Source of the DNA: Candidatus Lindowiibacteriota bacterium
GTDB lineage: Bacteria > Lindowbacteria > 2-12-FULL-62-27
DNA length: 26,044 nt
NCBI GenBank assembly: GCA_023249255.1
Contig: JAHFCY010000017.1
Coordinates: 1-26,044, forward strand
Direction: 5' to 3'
The notes beneath the pieces are model-generated. The model made no database searches. It saw nothing but the letters and a program-made list of their open reading frames with translations, and was not told where the DNA came from. This document shows positions 16,939 to 24,196 of this stretch, in pieces; positions within the stretch are counted from its first letter, which is position 1, and every line of letters starts with the position of its first letter. Both the position numbers and the translations under genes were made by a program.

Positions 16939-17448
16939 TCACATCTTTCGGATCTCTGCAATTGCTATACGGCAGCCCTCGCCAAGATTGTACTCAAACA
17001 CGATCAGATTTTCTCCCCGGCCGGTCGCGGAAGGAACGATCATGCCTTCGAATCCGGCTCTCCGCGCAAGAAGGCTGACGGCATGGGGAAGGGCATAATC
17101 GGTGGAGATCAGGTCGGCTTTTGAGATTCCAAGTTTTTCCAAAACGGAAGTCCGGGTGAGATCCAGAACGCGGTTCAGATGGATTCGAATTTCCCCGCAA
17201 ACAAGCGGATCCTGCAGAATGTCCGCAGGCGCATGACGCTGGACCTCCTCCATGGCAACGTCTTGCTTCAAGGACGTGTAAAGAATCCCCGTTTCGCCGG
17301 CCATGTGATAACGACCCTGAAAATGCCGGTTTCCCTCCGTCGACAGGATCTGATTCCGGAGTCGATCAAGAACAACCCGATAGACTGCGCCGCTGAACGA
17401 AACCGGCTTGACGGACGATAAAGCTTGAAGTTTCGGCCTACCGGCCAT
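16939..17448 (-). CDS. RES-domain toxin (NAD+-degrading family)
   Basis: 169 residues. The family's Arg-Glu-Ser signature is visible: Tyr23-Arg24 and GRYH with Arg46 near the N-terminus, then LYTSLKQDVAMEEVQRH with Glu68, and VPSATGRGENLIVFE with Ser140. RES toxins deplete cellular NAD+ (by phosphorolysis in the mycobacterial MbcT example) or modify NAD-using proteins, causing growth arrest. It lies 27 bases after its Xre antitoxin in the same operon, the usual order. The start at ATG 17446-17448 gives the normal MAGRPKLQ leader length. Its C-terminus meets the split Lon-like gene tail to tail. Confidence 0.88.
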   Translation of the reverse strand: MAGRPKLQALSSVKPVSFSGAVYRVVLDRLRNQILSTEGNRHFQGRYHMAGETGILYTSLKQDVAMEEVQRHAPADILQDPLVCGEIRIHLNRVLDLTRTSVLEKLGISKADLISTDYALPHAVSLLARRAGFEGMIVPSATGRGENLIVFEYNLGEGCRIAIAEIRKM

Positions 17449-17475
17449 GGAAAGACAAGCAGAGCGAAGGACCGA

Positions 17476-17832
17476 TCAGGAGTAAATACCCCATTCCAGC
17501 ATGCCGAGGACATTTCTGACCTGATCCAAATCTCCCCGCCTGATCAGGGCAATGGGCGCCTCTCCTCCAAGAGTCGGAGCCGGCGCCGAAAACCACTTTC
17601 GGCACGCTGACGGTTTTAGCAATTTTTTGGCGTGTTGACAGATTCCATCCAACTTTTCAAGCGACCGAACCGCCGCATCACCGGGCTCCGCACGCCCATC
17701 CAGCCACCGCTCAATGGTCTTGGGATGGACCGCAAGGCAGGAAGCTACCGCCCTTAAATCCAGACCAAGAGCGGCAACGCGCCGCACGACCTGTTTGGGA
17801 TCAATCCTCTCAACGACCCGTATTCGGCTCAT
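17476..17832 (-). CDS. Xre/MbcA/ParS-type antitoxin of the RES module
   Basis: 118 residues. Residues about 12-52 form a helix-turn-helix (VVRRVAALGLDLRAVASCLAV, then HPKTIERWLDGRAEPGD). The C-terminal third, KWFSAPAPTLGGEAPIALIR followed by GDLDQVRNVLGMLEWGIYS, is the MbcA/ParS toxin-binding domain with the hallmark W-x-x-x-P-x-x-x-L-G-G and the G-(D/x)-x-x-x-V-x-x-x-L-x-x-(I/L)-(E)-x-G-x-(Y) pattern. It neutralises the RES toxin by covering its active site and should repress the operon by binding the repeats just upstream. A strong promoter ends 11 bases before the ATG at 17830-17832. Confidence 0.88.
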   Translation of the reverse strand: MSRIRVVERIDPKQVVRRVAALGLDLRAVASCLAVHPKTIERWLDGRAEPGDAAVRSLEKLDGICQHAKKLLKPSACRKWFSAPAPTLGGEAPIALIRRGDLDQVRNVLGMLEWGIYS

Positions 17833-17843
17833 GATTCAGCCTA

Positions 17844-17873
17844 ATCATACACGGGCGAGTGGACATTTGTCAA
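17844..17873 (-). promoter_or_regulatory. Promoter of the RES-Xre operon
   Basis: Consensus -35 TTGACA (17868-17873) and a -10 TATGAT (17844-17849, five of six) with an 18-base spacer on the minus strand. Eleven bases separate the -10 from the antitoxin ATG, so the leader is only about four or five bases and no ribosome site is present. The -35 is part of the repeats described at 17863-17882. Confidence 0.62.
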
Positions 17874-17882
17874 ACATTTGTC
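17863..17882. promoter_or_regulatory. Two 9-bp direct repeats over the RES-Xre -35 box (likely operator)
   Basis: ACATTTGTC occurs twice, at 17863-17871 and 17874-17882, with an 11-bp period (about one helical turn). The first copy belongs to the small dyad GACATTTGTC. The repeats overlap the -35 and the region just upstream, so a protein bound here would block RNA polymerase. The antitoxin's own helix-turn-helix is the obvious candidate. Confidence 0.6.
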
Positions 17883-17916
17883 TACAAAAATTTTCCCATC
17901 GAGACACAATATTTTT

Positions 17917-18144
17917 TCATGACAAATCAGCGCCGCAGAACTTACATTTTAGTGCTTCTTTTGGAATCCACTCGGTACACTGATTACAAATTTTCTTAGT
18001 TTTCAAAATATTTTTAGACCATTCGCCACATCCTATCAAGATCAGGCCAATGACGGTAAACAGGTTGAGAGTGTCTGGCTTGACAACGTACTGCTTTGAC
18101 GTGTATTCAAGTTTTTCGTATTCCACTGCACAGTAGAGATACAA
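17917..18144 (-). CDS. Small zinc-ribbon membrane protein
   Basis: 75 residues from TTG 18144, or about 69 from a GTG at 18126; neither has a clear ribosome site, so the start is uncertain. One hydrophobic segment (TLNLFTVIGLILIGCG, about 25-40) is followed by a C-terminal zinc ribbon KICNQC...KCKFCGADL with two CxxC pairs 16 residues apart. This double-cysteine tail is typical of small zinc-ribbon proteins that hang on a single membrane helix. It is AT-richer than its neighbours, which suggests recent arrival. It lies upstream of the RES-Xre operon on the same strand. Function unknown. Confidence 0.6.
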   Translation of the reverse strand: MYLYCAVEYEKLEYTSKQYVVKPDTLNLFTVIGLILIGCGEWSKNILKTKKICNQCTEWIPKEALKCKFCGADLS

Positions 18145-18192
18145 AATTATTCGGCGGACATAAAAAACGCAAGATATGTTAGGCTTTCGGCC

Positions 18193-19338
18193 ATGTCACA
18201 GGTCATGACCGGTCTTGATCGCGTCGCCTCCGGCGACATTTCCGCGTTCCGCGGGCTTCGGCTTGGCCTTCTGGCCCACCCGGCGTCGGTTGACGGGCGA
18301 CTGCGCCATGCAGTAGGCATTTTTCGAAGGCGATTCAGCCGGCGCCTCCGTTCGCTCTTTGCGCCCCAGCACGGATGGTTTGGCGAGGCGCAGGACAACA
18401 TGATCGAGGCGGTTACGCCGGATCGCATCCACAGCCTCTACGGACGCGTCCGCGAACCGACTCCTGAGATGCTCAACGGCATCGACGCCGTGGTCGTCGA
18501 TTTACAGGATGTCGGCACGCGTGTCTATACGTTCACGCAGACGCTCTATCTCGTCACCCGTGCCTGTGCACGAGCCGGGAAAAAAGTCATCGTGCTCGAT
18601 CGGCCAAATCCCATCGGCGGCGCGGTCGAAGGGCCGGGCCTTGATCCCGCTTACGCATCGTTTGTCGGGCTCACAGACATCCCGCTTCGGCACGGGATGA
18701 CGATGGGCGAAATGGCGCGTCGATATCAAAAAACTTTTGGCTCGGATGTCGTGGTGGTCGGCATGAAAGGCTGGCAGCCGCGGATGTATTTTGAGGAAAC
18801 GGGCTTGCCATGGGTCATGCCGTCGCCCAACATGCCGACGGTCGAGACGGCCGTGGTCTATCCCGGCACGGTTCTTCTCGAAGGCACGTCAGCGTCCGAA
18901 GGACGCGGAACGGTCAGGCCGTTTGAAATCGTCGGCGCGCCGAACGTGCCGCCGGAAAAATTCGCGCGGGAATTGCTGTCGTATCGGTTGCGCGGAGTCG
19001 TCTTCCGGCCGCTCAGTTTTCAGCCGACGTTCAACAAACACGCCGGACGGATCTGCGGCGGCGTTCAGATTCACGTGGTCGACCGGAAAAAATTCCACAC
19101 GACACTAACCGGCGCGGCGATCCTCAAGGCGCTCCGGAGGCTCGATCCCGGGTTTAGATGGAAAAAACCGCCCTACGAATACGAAACCAAAAAATGGCCG
19201 ATCGATATTCTGTCCGGAAGCGGCAGGTTGAGAAAGATGATCGATGCGGACAGGCCGTTGCGGGAGTTTAAGGAGTGGTTCGAGTCGGATGCCCGGCGAT
19301 TTCAGGCACGGCGCCGCTCTGAAGAGTCCGGGGAGTGA
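18193..19338 (+). CDS. NamZ/YbbC-type exo-beta-N-acetylmuramidase (DUF1343 family, GH171)
   Basis: 381 residues with all the family blocks: SLFAPQHGWFGEAQ (54-67), VVDLQDVGTRVYTFT (101-115), IVLDRPNPIGGAVEGPGL (133-150), PSPNMPTVETAVVYPGTVLL (210-229), EGTSASEGRGTVRPFEIVGAP (230-250) and the C-terminal FQPTFNKHAG and CGGVQIHV. NamZ releases terminal N-acetylmuramic acid from cell-wall fragments and takes part in peptidoglycan recycling or scavenging. No signal peptide is visible, whereas characterised members are exported, so this copy may act in the cytoplasm. Met5 (18205) is an alternative start. Its last 71 bases overlap the convergent LolA-like gene. It is the only intact long plus-strand gene in the window. 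Confidence 0.9.
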   Translation: MSQVMTGLDRVASGDISAFRGLRLGLLAHPASVDGRLRHAVGIFRRRFSRRLRSLFAPQHGWFGEAQDNMIEAVTPDRIHSLYGRVREPTPEMLNGIDAVVVDLQDVGTRVYTFTQTLYLVTRACARAGKKVIVLDRPNPIGGAVEGPGLDPAYASFVGLTDIPLRHGMTMGEMARRYQKTFGSDVVVVGMKGWQPRMYFEETGLPWVMPSPNMPTVETAVVYPGTVLLEGTSASEGRGTVRPFEIVGAPNVPPEKFARELLSYRLRGVVFRPLSFQPTFNKHAGRICGGVQIHVVDRKKFHTTLTGAAILKALRRLDPGFRWKKPPYEYETKKWPIDILSGSGRLRKMIDADRPLREFKEWFESDARRFQARRRSEESGE

Positions 19339-20107
19339 ACAGATCCGGCGGAAATATCGCGTCAATCATCCGGCGGGAAACAACAATTTCGGTGCGGTGG
19401 GATCGGCGTTCGTTGTCGACCTTCAGCCGGTCCGCGCGCCAGACGCCTCCGTGGCGGGTCACATCGGACGCCCACAGTGTCTTGATCCGTTTTCCGTCTC
19501 GATCAAAATAATCCGTTTGTAGAATCACGAACCGTTCGGCATCGACCATCACGCGCCGCACGCCGTAGCCGCTCCGACGCGCGGCGGCCGAATCCACAGC
19601 GGCGGCATCGATGACGTGGACCGGCCAGCCGGCCACGATCGTGTCGGCGGACGCAAACCGGTACTCAAACCGGTTAATGTCCTCCACAGAAAAATCTTCA
19701 AAGGTCAAATCCGATCCGAGGAAATAGTCGGTCCGTCCCGAATCGGCGATGCGCCGGATTTTACCGACAGCGGGAAGATAGAGCCACTGGTCGTCCCATC
19801 CGTCCGCGCGCTCTTTCGACAGAAGCGCGGATCCGCGGATGTCCGGCGGATCGTCGAAAAAAATCAACGATGCGCTGAGCCCATCCGGCGCGCGTCGGCG
19901 GTACTCCCGAACTGTTCGGCGGCGGTTGAATCCTGATTTGTCGATGAGGACCATGTCGAATTGGACGAATTCCGCCGACCGATTCTGGTTGGATTCGACC
20001 TGTTGCATGATGTCGCGGGCGGTTGACGCGGCCGGGCAAGAATTCGGAGAAAAACAAAATACGGCAAGCCCCGCCATGCCGCACACAATTCCGAGGGCGG
20101 CATCCAT
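19268..20107 (-). CDS. LolA-like outer-membrane lipoprotein-sorting family protein
   Basis: 279 residues. A hydrophobic N-terminus (MDAALGIVCGMAGLAVFCFS) looks like a signal peptide. The rest follows the LolA-like (pfam17131-type) beta-sheet pattern: FVQFDMVLIDKSGFNRRRTV, SLIFFDDPPDIRGSALL, QWLYLPAVGKIRRIADSGRT, DYFLGSDLTFEDFSVED and FEYRFAS. Proteins of this type bind lipid or lipoprotein acyl chains in the periplasm and are often linked to RND/MMPL exporters or lipoprotein trafficking. Here it follows the TPR lipoprotein gene by 23 bases, the last gene of the envelope cluster. Its C-terminal tail overlaps the convergent NamZ gene by 71 bases. Exact substrate unknown. Confidence 0.83.
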   Translation of the reverse strand: MDAALGIVCGMAGLAVFCFSPNSCPAASTARDIMQQVESNQNRSAEFVQFDMVLIDKSGFNRRRTVREYRRRAPDGLSASLIFFDDPPDIRGSALLSKERADGWDDQWLYLPAVGKIRRIADSGRTDYFLGSDLTFEDFSVEDINRFEYRFASADTIVAGWPVHVIDAAAVDSAAARRSGYGVRRVMVDAERFVILQTDYFDRDGKRIKTLWASDVTRHGGVWRADRLKVDNERRSHRTEIVVSRRMIDAIFPPDLFTPRTLQSGAVPEIAGHPTRTTP

Positions 20108-20130
20108 CCACCCCGGCGCGATCCGCGGGG

Positions 20131-21027
20131 TTACGGCGCCGACGATTTCTTTGATTCGAACTTTTGCTGAAACCGGTCGACTTCGGCGCGAAACCGGCCG
20201 GTGGGATATCGGATCATATAGTCGCTGATGGCGGCGCGCGCGTCACTGTCCATGTTCTGGGCGACCAGGACAGTCAGCCGGTCGAAGAACGCCAGTTCGG
20301 AAAAATCACTGGATGGAAATTTGGTGTAGACCAACTCGTAATTCCGAATAGCCGTGGCCGTGTCAGCCAGCGCCAGCACGCACGAGGCAAGCCTGTGCAT
20401 CGCGGCCGGACGAAGTGCGCCGGACGGGAAGAGTTCCAGCAATTTTTCGTAGGACACCCGGGACTCGGTGAACTTTTTGTCCTGCTGTTGAATCTCGCCG
20501 ATCTCGAAGTACGCCTTCTCAACAACGGGATCCCGGCCAAATTTCGAAATCACACTGCGATACTGCGCCAGCGCGTCGGATTTGCGGCCCAGTTCCATCA
20601 GGCAGTCGGCGATTTCAAACGAGGCCGTCCGGACGTAGTCGCTCTTCGGATATCGCCGCACGAGATTGTCATACGTCTCCTTCGCCTTCGCATAATCCTT
20701 CAGATTGTATTTGTACATCTTGGCGATCTCATACAGGCTGCTGGCGGCATGGGTCGACGTCGGATACCGGCCGACGACTTCGGTGAATCCCTTGATGGCA
20801 TCCTCATATTTTCCCAGGGACACCTGATTGGATGCGACGTTGAACCGGAGTTCCTCCTCGAGTTGCTCGATCTGCGCCGTGAGGGTCTCCATCTGCTTTT
20901 CCAGGGCCTTGAGTCGCTCGGCGGCCGGAGCGTCCGACAGCGCGCGCCAGCGGCGCATGGTCTCACATCCCGCCGTCAGCATGACACACATGACCGCGAT
21001 CAACATGTTTCCGAGATTGCGCCTCAA
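20131..21027 (-). CDS. TPR outer-membrane lipoprotein with coiled coil (BamD/CpoB-like)
   Basis: 298 residues from TTG 21025-21027, whose TTGA overlaps the previous stop; GGAGG seven bases upstream decides this start. It gives MRRNLGNMLIAVMCVMLTAG followed by Cys21, a textbook lipobox (LTAGC). A short coiled coil (about 32-62, ERLKALEKQMETLTAQIEQL) precedes five or six tetratricopeptide-type repeats (KYEDAIKGFTEVVGRYP, DYAKAKETYDNLVRRYPKSD, KSDALAQYRSVISKF, FTESRVSYEKLLELFPSG). The layout, lipid anchor plus coiled coil plus TPRs, is close to CpoB/YbgF and BamD. It would sit on the periplasmic face of the outer membrane and hold partner proteins. Translationally coupled to the HhH protein gene. 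Confidence 0.85.
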   Translation of the reverse strand: MRRNLGNMLIAVMCVMLTAGCETMRRWRALSDAPAAERLKALEKQMETLTAQIEQLEEELRFNVASNQVSLGKYEDAIKGFTEVVGRYPTSTHAASSLYEIAKMYKYNLKDYAKAKETYDNLVRRYPKSDYVRTASFEIADCLMELGRKSDALAQYRSVISKFGRDPVVEKAYFEIGEIQQQDKKFTESRVSYEKLLELFPSGALRPAAMHRLASCVLALADTATAIRNYELVYTKFPSSDFSELAFFDRLTVLVAQNMDSDARAAISDYMIRYPTGRFRAEVDRFQQKFESKKSSAP

Positions 21028-23213
21028 TGCCCCGCCTCCATCCCCACCGACACATGATCGATCATCTGCGCGTAATGCGCCTCGTCCATCCCCGGAACCT
21101 TTTTCAAATCCGAAGCCGATCGGAACGGCCCGATGTTCTGACGATACCATAATATGTTGTGGGCCAGCCGCTCTTCCATTCCGGGAATCAGCAAAAGCCC
21201 GCCGAGATCCGCGAGGTTGATATTGGCCCGGCCGCCTCCGGAGGGCATTGCCGCAACCGGAACGCCCGATCGCATCGATTCGATTTCGGCGCGAAGCATG
21301 TCCCGCTCGATCGACATCTGGCGGATCTGCTGTTGAAGACTCTGCACGGCACGGTCGGCGGCATTCAGGCGGTCTTCGGTCGATCCGGGCTCGGGCGGAA
21401 ATCCCGCGCCGGGGCGGTCCTGACGCATGTCTTCAAGTTCGGACCGGGCGTCGGCCAGCGTCCGCTGTAATTCTTCGATCCGCTCGTCCACCGCGGCGTC
21501 GCCGCTGGCGGGAATTTCCGATGACATACTCCGATCTTCCGGCGGTTTCTTCTTCAGTTCCTTCTCCTTCTTATCCAGCACGTCCTGCGCCTTTTTCAGC
21601 GCCGTGCCGATCCGCGCCGATTCCTGCTTTTCGGTTTCCTCCGTCTGACGGTAGACGCCCTGCCGAATGTCATCCATCTTCTTCTCCACATCCGCCAATC
21701 TGTCCTTCAGGTCCTTGTTTTCCTGTTGAAGCCTCTGCAGGTCGGATTGCATGTCCCGGGACTCACGGCTGTCCACGATCTGCGGTTGGAGCGTGATTTT
21801 TTGAGACGGCGGAGAAGGCTGAACAGGCTCAACGGACCGCGGGGCGGGGGGGACGCGAGGGGGTTGTGCCACAGTCGATACGGACGGCGTCGGAGCAGGC
21901 GCCGCCTCTGCCGTTGGCAATTCGGCCGGCGCGGGCGATACGGCGGGCGCCGGAGACGTCGTCCGGCGGGACGGCGGCTCGGACGAAATTTTGGCCAGAA
22001 AAGATTTGGCGGTCGCGTCGTCCGGCGCAAGTTCCAGCGTTTTGGTGAACGCGCGCTTCGCGTCTCCCGTGTGACCCGCCAGATAGTGCGTGATCCCGAG
22101 ATTGTTCAGAGCAAGCGTATTGCCCGCGTCGAGAGACAGCGCGTGCTCAAGCGCGGCTTGCGAGGCGTCAAATCGGTTCATCTCCCGCAGAACGACCCCG
22201 TAATTGATGAGGTAGTCGGCGTCCTCCCGAAGACGGACCGCCTCCTCCAGATGCGACAACGCTTTTGGATATTCCTTGTTTCGAATGTACAACAACGCAA
22301 GATTATAATGCGCATCGGAAAATTGCGGGTCCAACTCGACCGCGCGAAGATAGGCATTTTCGGCCATGTCGAGTTTGCCCATCCGATATTCAACGAGACC
22401 CAGATTGTAGCGGTGATACGGCTCGGCGGGCTGGCGAAGCGAAAGATCCATGAATGTCTGCTCGGCTTCCTTGAGCCTCCCCCCCGACACATACGCCTCG
22501 CCCAACATCTGCGTCACGCGTGGGTCTTCGCCCGCGTAGCCGAGCAACACCGCCATCATCGGCTCGTCCTTGCCCTGTTCCGCCAGCGCGTTCGCCAATT
22601 CCAAAACGACATCCGCATTCTGCGGGTCCAGCCGGAGCGCCTGTCTCAACAAATCCTCCGCTTCCGACCATTTACCCCGCCCCGCCGATTCGGCCGCGCG
22701 GTCCCGGTATGATTTCACCGTCCCTGCGTCCCGCTCACGTCCATCCCTGGACTTCGCGGGATTCCCTCCATCCCATCGGTCCTCCGCCTTCTTCCCGGCG
22801 GGCGCCGCCGCGACCGGAACCGATTTTGGTTTCGGCACGGACGGTTCCGCCAGACGCGGCGCAGGCTCGACAATTTTCGGCGAGGGAATTTTTGCCGCGG
22901 TCGATTTGGTGGACGACGGAGTCGACACGCCGGAATTATTAGATGACGAGCCCGATTTGACATACCACTTGTCCGGCGACGTCTCCGTATCCCCGGCCGA
23001 CTCCGACAGGATCGGCAAATCAATATCGGTCGACGGTTTCCTGGCTGTCGATGATCCACCTTTGATCGTCGGTTTGGCCGGCTGAAGATCCGACGCCGAG
23101 GCGATTGCGCATGCAACCGGCGCGACAATCGCCAGAATCATAATGGAAAGATTCACGCGCCCGTACGTCTCCGAACGGTCTCCATTGCTTGAACCCTTGA
23201 ACCGTATATCCAT
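21024..23213 (-). CDS. Secreted TPR-coiled-coil protein with C-terminal ComEA-type helix-hairpin-helix domain
   Basis: 729 residues from ATG 23211-23213, two bases after the upstream stop. Order of parts: signal peptide (hydrophobic core about 20-38, likely cleavage near IASA at 37-40); low-complexity Ser/Pro/Lys linker (41-160); about seven TPRs (163-415, e.g. KLDMAENAYLRAVELDPQFS); Pro/Ala-rich linker (416-490); a charged coiled coil (490-655); and a C-terminal HhH pair (662-724), RANINLADLGGLLLIPGMEE then IGPFRSASDLKKVPGMDE. That last part matches ComEA/T2SK-type DNA-binding modules, where N-I-N-x-A, (L/I)PG(I/M) and GPF are diagnostic. A periplasmic DNA-binding scaffold is the inference; the domain set is unusual. 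Confidence 0.85.
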   Translation of the reverse strand: MDIRFKGSSNGDRSETYGRVNLSIMILAIVAPVACAIASASDLQPAKPTIKGGSSTARKPSTDIDLPILSESAGDTETSPDKWYVKSGSSSNNSGVSTPSSTKSTAAKIPSPKIVEPAPRLAEPSVPKPKSVPVAAAPAGKKAEDRWDGGNPAKSRDGRERDAGTVKSYRDRAAESAGRGKWSEAEDLLRQALRLDPQNADVVLELANALAEQGKDEPMMAVLLGYAGEDPRVTQMLGEAYVSGGRLKEAEQTFMDLSLRQPAEPYHRYNLGLVEYRMGKLDMAENAYLRAVELDPQFSDAHYNLALLYIRNKEYPKALSHLEEAVRLREDADYLINYGVVLREMNRFDASQAALEHALSLDAGNTLALNNLGITHYLAGHTGDAKRAFTKTLELAPDDATAKSFLAKISSEPPSRRTTSPAPAVSPAPAELPTAEAAPAPTPSVSTVAQPPRVPPAPRSVEPVQPSPPSQKITLQPQIVDSRESRDMQSDLQRLQQENKDLKDRLADVEKKMDDIRQGVYRQTEETEKQESARIGTALKKAQDVLDKKEKELKKKPPEDRSMSSEIPASGDAAVDERIEELQRTLADARSELEDMRQDRPGAGFPPEPGSTEDRLNAADRAVQSLQQQIRQMSIERDMLRAEIESMRSGVPVAAMPSGGGRANINLADLGGLLLIPGMEERLAHNILWYRQNIGPFRSASDLKKVPGMDEAHYAQMIDHVSVGMEAGH

Positions 23214-23215
23214 AT

Positions 23216-24160
23216 CTATTCTGTCGACCAAGTACCGGTCACATCTAAAGCGCCGGCGCGTTCCCGATACTGTTCCGCCGCGTCAGGCTGGCCGATCCGG
23301 TCAAGCGCCATCGCCATGTGCCCGTTTCGATCGGCCGTCTCGCGCATCGACAGGGATCGGCGGAAATTCTCGATCGAATCCGCAGCCCTGCCCTGCTCAA
23401 GCAGCGCCAGACCCAGCGTGTCGTAAAGATATTCGACGTACTGGTCGCCGCCGGGCGCGGTCAGCGCGCGATGGACCAGCGACTCGGCTTCGACCGCGTC
23501 AATGCCGTCGGCTAAAATCAGCGCGAGATTGTTCAGAAGAACCGGGTGGTCGGGATATGCGGCAAGCAAATCCCGATATTGCCGCACGGCTGTGGTGAGA
23601 CGGCCTTTGCGGTGAAGCGTCTCGATGTCACGGATCTGGTCCCAGAACGGCGGGGCGGCGATCGATGCGCGGCGGGCAAGCAATCGTGAAGACGTTTTGG
23701 GCGGCGCGGTCAAAAGCGTTTTTGAGCCGGGGCCGGATATCTGATCCATCATCCGGCCGGCAAAGGATCGGATTTCCGACCCTTCGGGATCATCGACCGG
23801 CGTCTGCGCGGCGGCGGTGAGCGCAGGCGCGGCGTCCGGCCGGGCCAGCATTGCCGCGGCGTATCCGTATTTCATCTCTGCGCGGCTTTTCAGCGGCTCA
23901 TCGGCTAATTTGGCCACAACCGCGAACATGTCGGCCGCCTCCCGTATCCGGCCGTCGGCCAGCATGTCCTCCGCGCGGTCAAACGTTTGATCCAACGTCG
24001 AAGGCGACAGGGATTCACGGTAAAAGGATTTTTCCGAAGCGACCACGTCGGTTGCTCCGGCAGGCGCTTCCTCCAGAGCATGCGCTGAAATCGACGGCAA
24101 CATGAAAAACAGGGCGGCAACCGCCACGCCGGACCCCGTCAAATGCGTTGGGCAGTCCAT
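23216..24160 (-). CDS. Secreted TPR-repeat protein
   Basis: 314 residues from ATG 24158-24160. The signal peptide has a hydrophobic core at 11-25 and an AHA cleavage site at 26-28. The mature protein is helical and repeat-like: STLDQTFDRAEDMLADGRIR, then HRKGRLTTAVRQYRDLLAAY, PVLLNNLALILADGIDAVEA, YDTLGLALLEQGRAADSIEN and FRRSLSMRETADRNGHMAMA, which fit TPR helices A and B in the second half. Likely a periplasmic scaffold protein for its neighbours. A TTG at 24194-24196 overlaps the glutamate dehydrogenase stop (TTGA) and could give a start 12 residues earlier, but the signal peptide fits the ATG better. A possible promoter overlaps the same stop. Confidence 0.75.
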   Translation of the reverse strand: MDCPTHLTGSGVAVAALFFMLPSISAHALEEAPAGATDVVASEKSFYRESLSPSTLDQTFDRAEDMLADGRIREAADMFAVVAKLADEPLKSRAEMKYGYAAAMLARPDAAPALTAAAQTPVDDPEGSEIRSFAGRMMDQISGPGSKTLLTAPPKTSSRLLARRASIAAPPFWDQIRDIETLHRKGRLTTAVRQYRDLLAAYPDHPVLLNNLALILADGIDAVEAESLVHRALTAPGGDQYVEYLYDTLGLALLEQGRAADSIENFRRSLSMRETADRNGHMAMALDRIGQPDAAEQYRERAGALDVTGTWSTE

Positions 24161-24167
24161 AGAATTT

Positions 24168-24196
24168 ACAATAATTATGGTGGTCGCCGGTGTCAA
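24168..24196 (-). promoter_or_regulatory. Possible promoter for the TPR/HhH/lipoprotein cluster
   Basis: A perfect -35 TTGACA (24191-24196) and a -10 TATTGT (24168-24173, four of six matches) with a 17-base spacer on the minus strand, beginning inside the glutamate dehydrogenase stop codon. The -10 is seven bases before the TPR gene ATG, so transcription would start at about the A of the ATG. It would separate the envelope cluster from the upstream dehydrogenase. Confidence 0.45.

Noticed and set aside
20164-22712. Long plus-strand frames opposite the TPR lipoprotein and the TPR-HhH gene
   Set aside because: Both mirror the GC-rich third codon positions of the real genes and contain no plausible domain.
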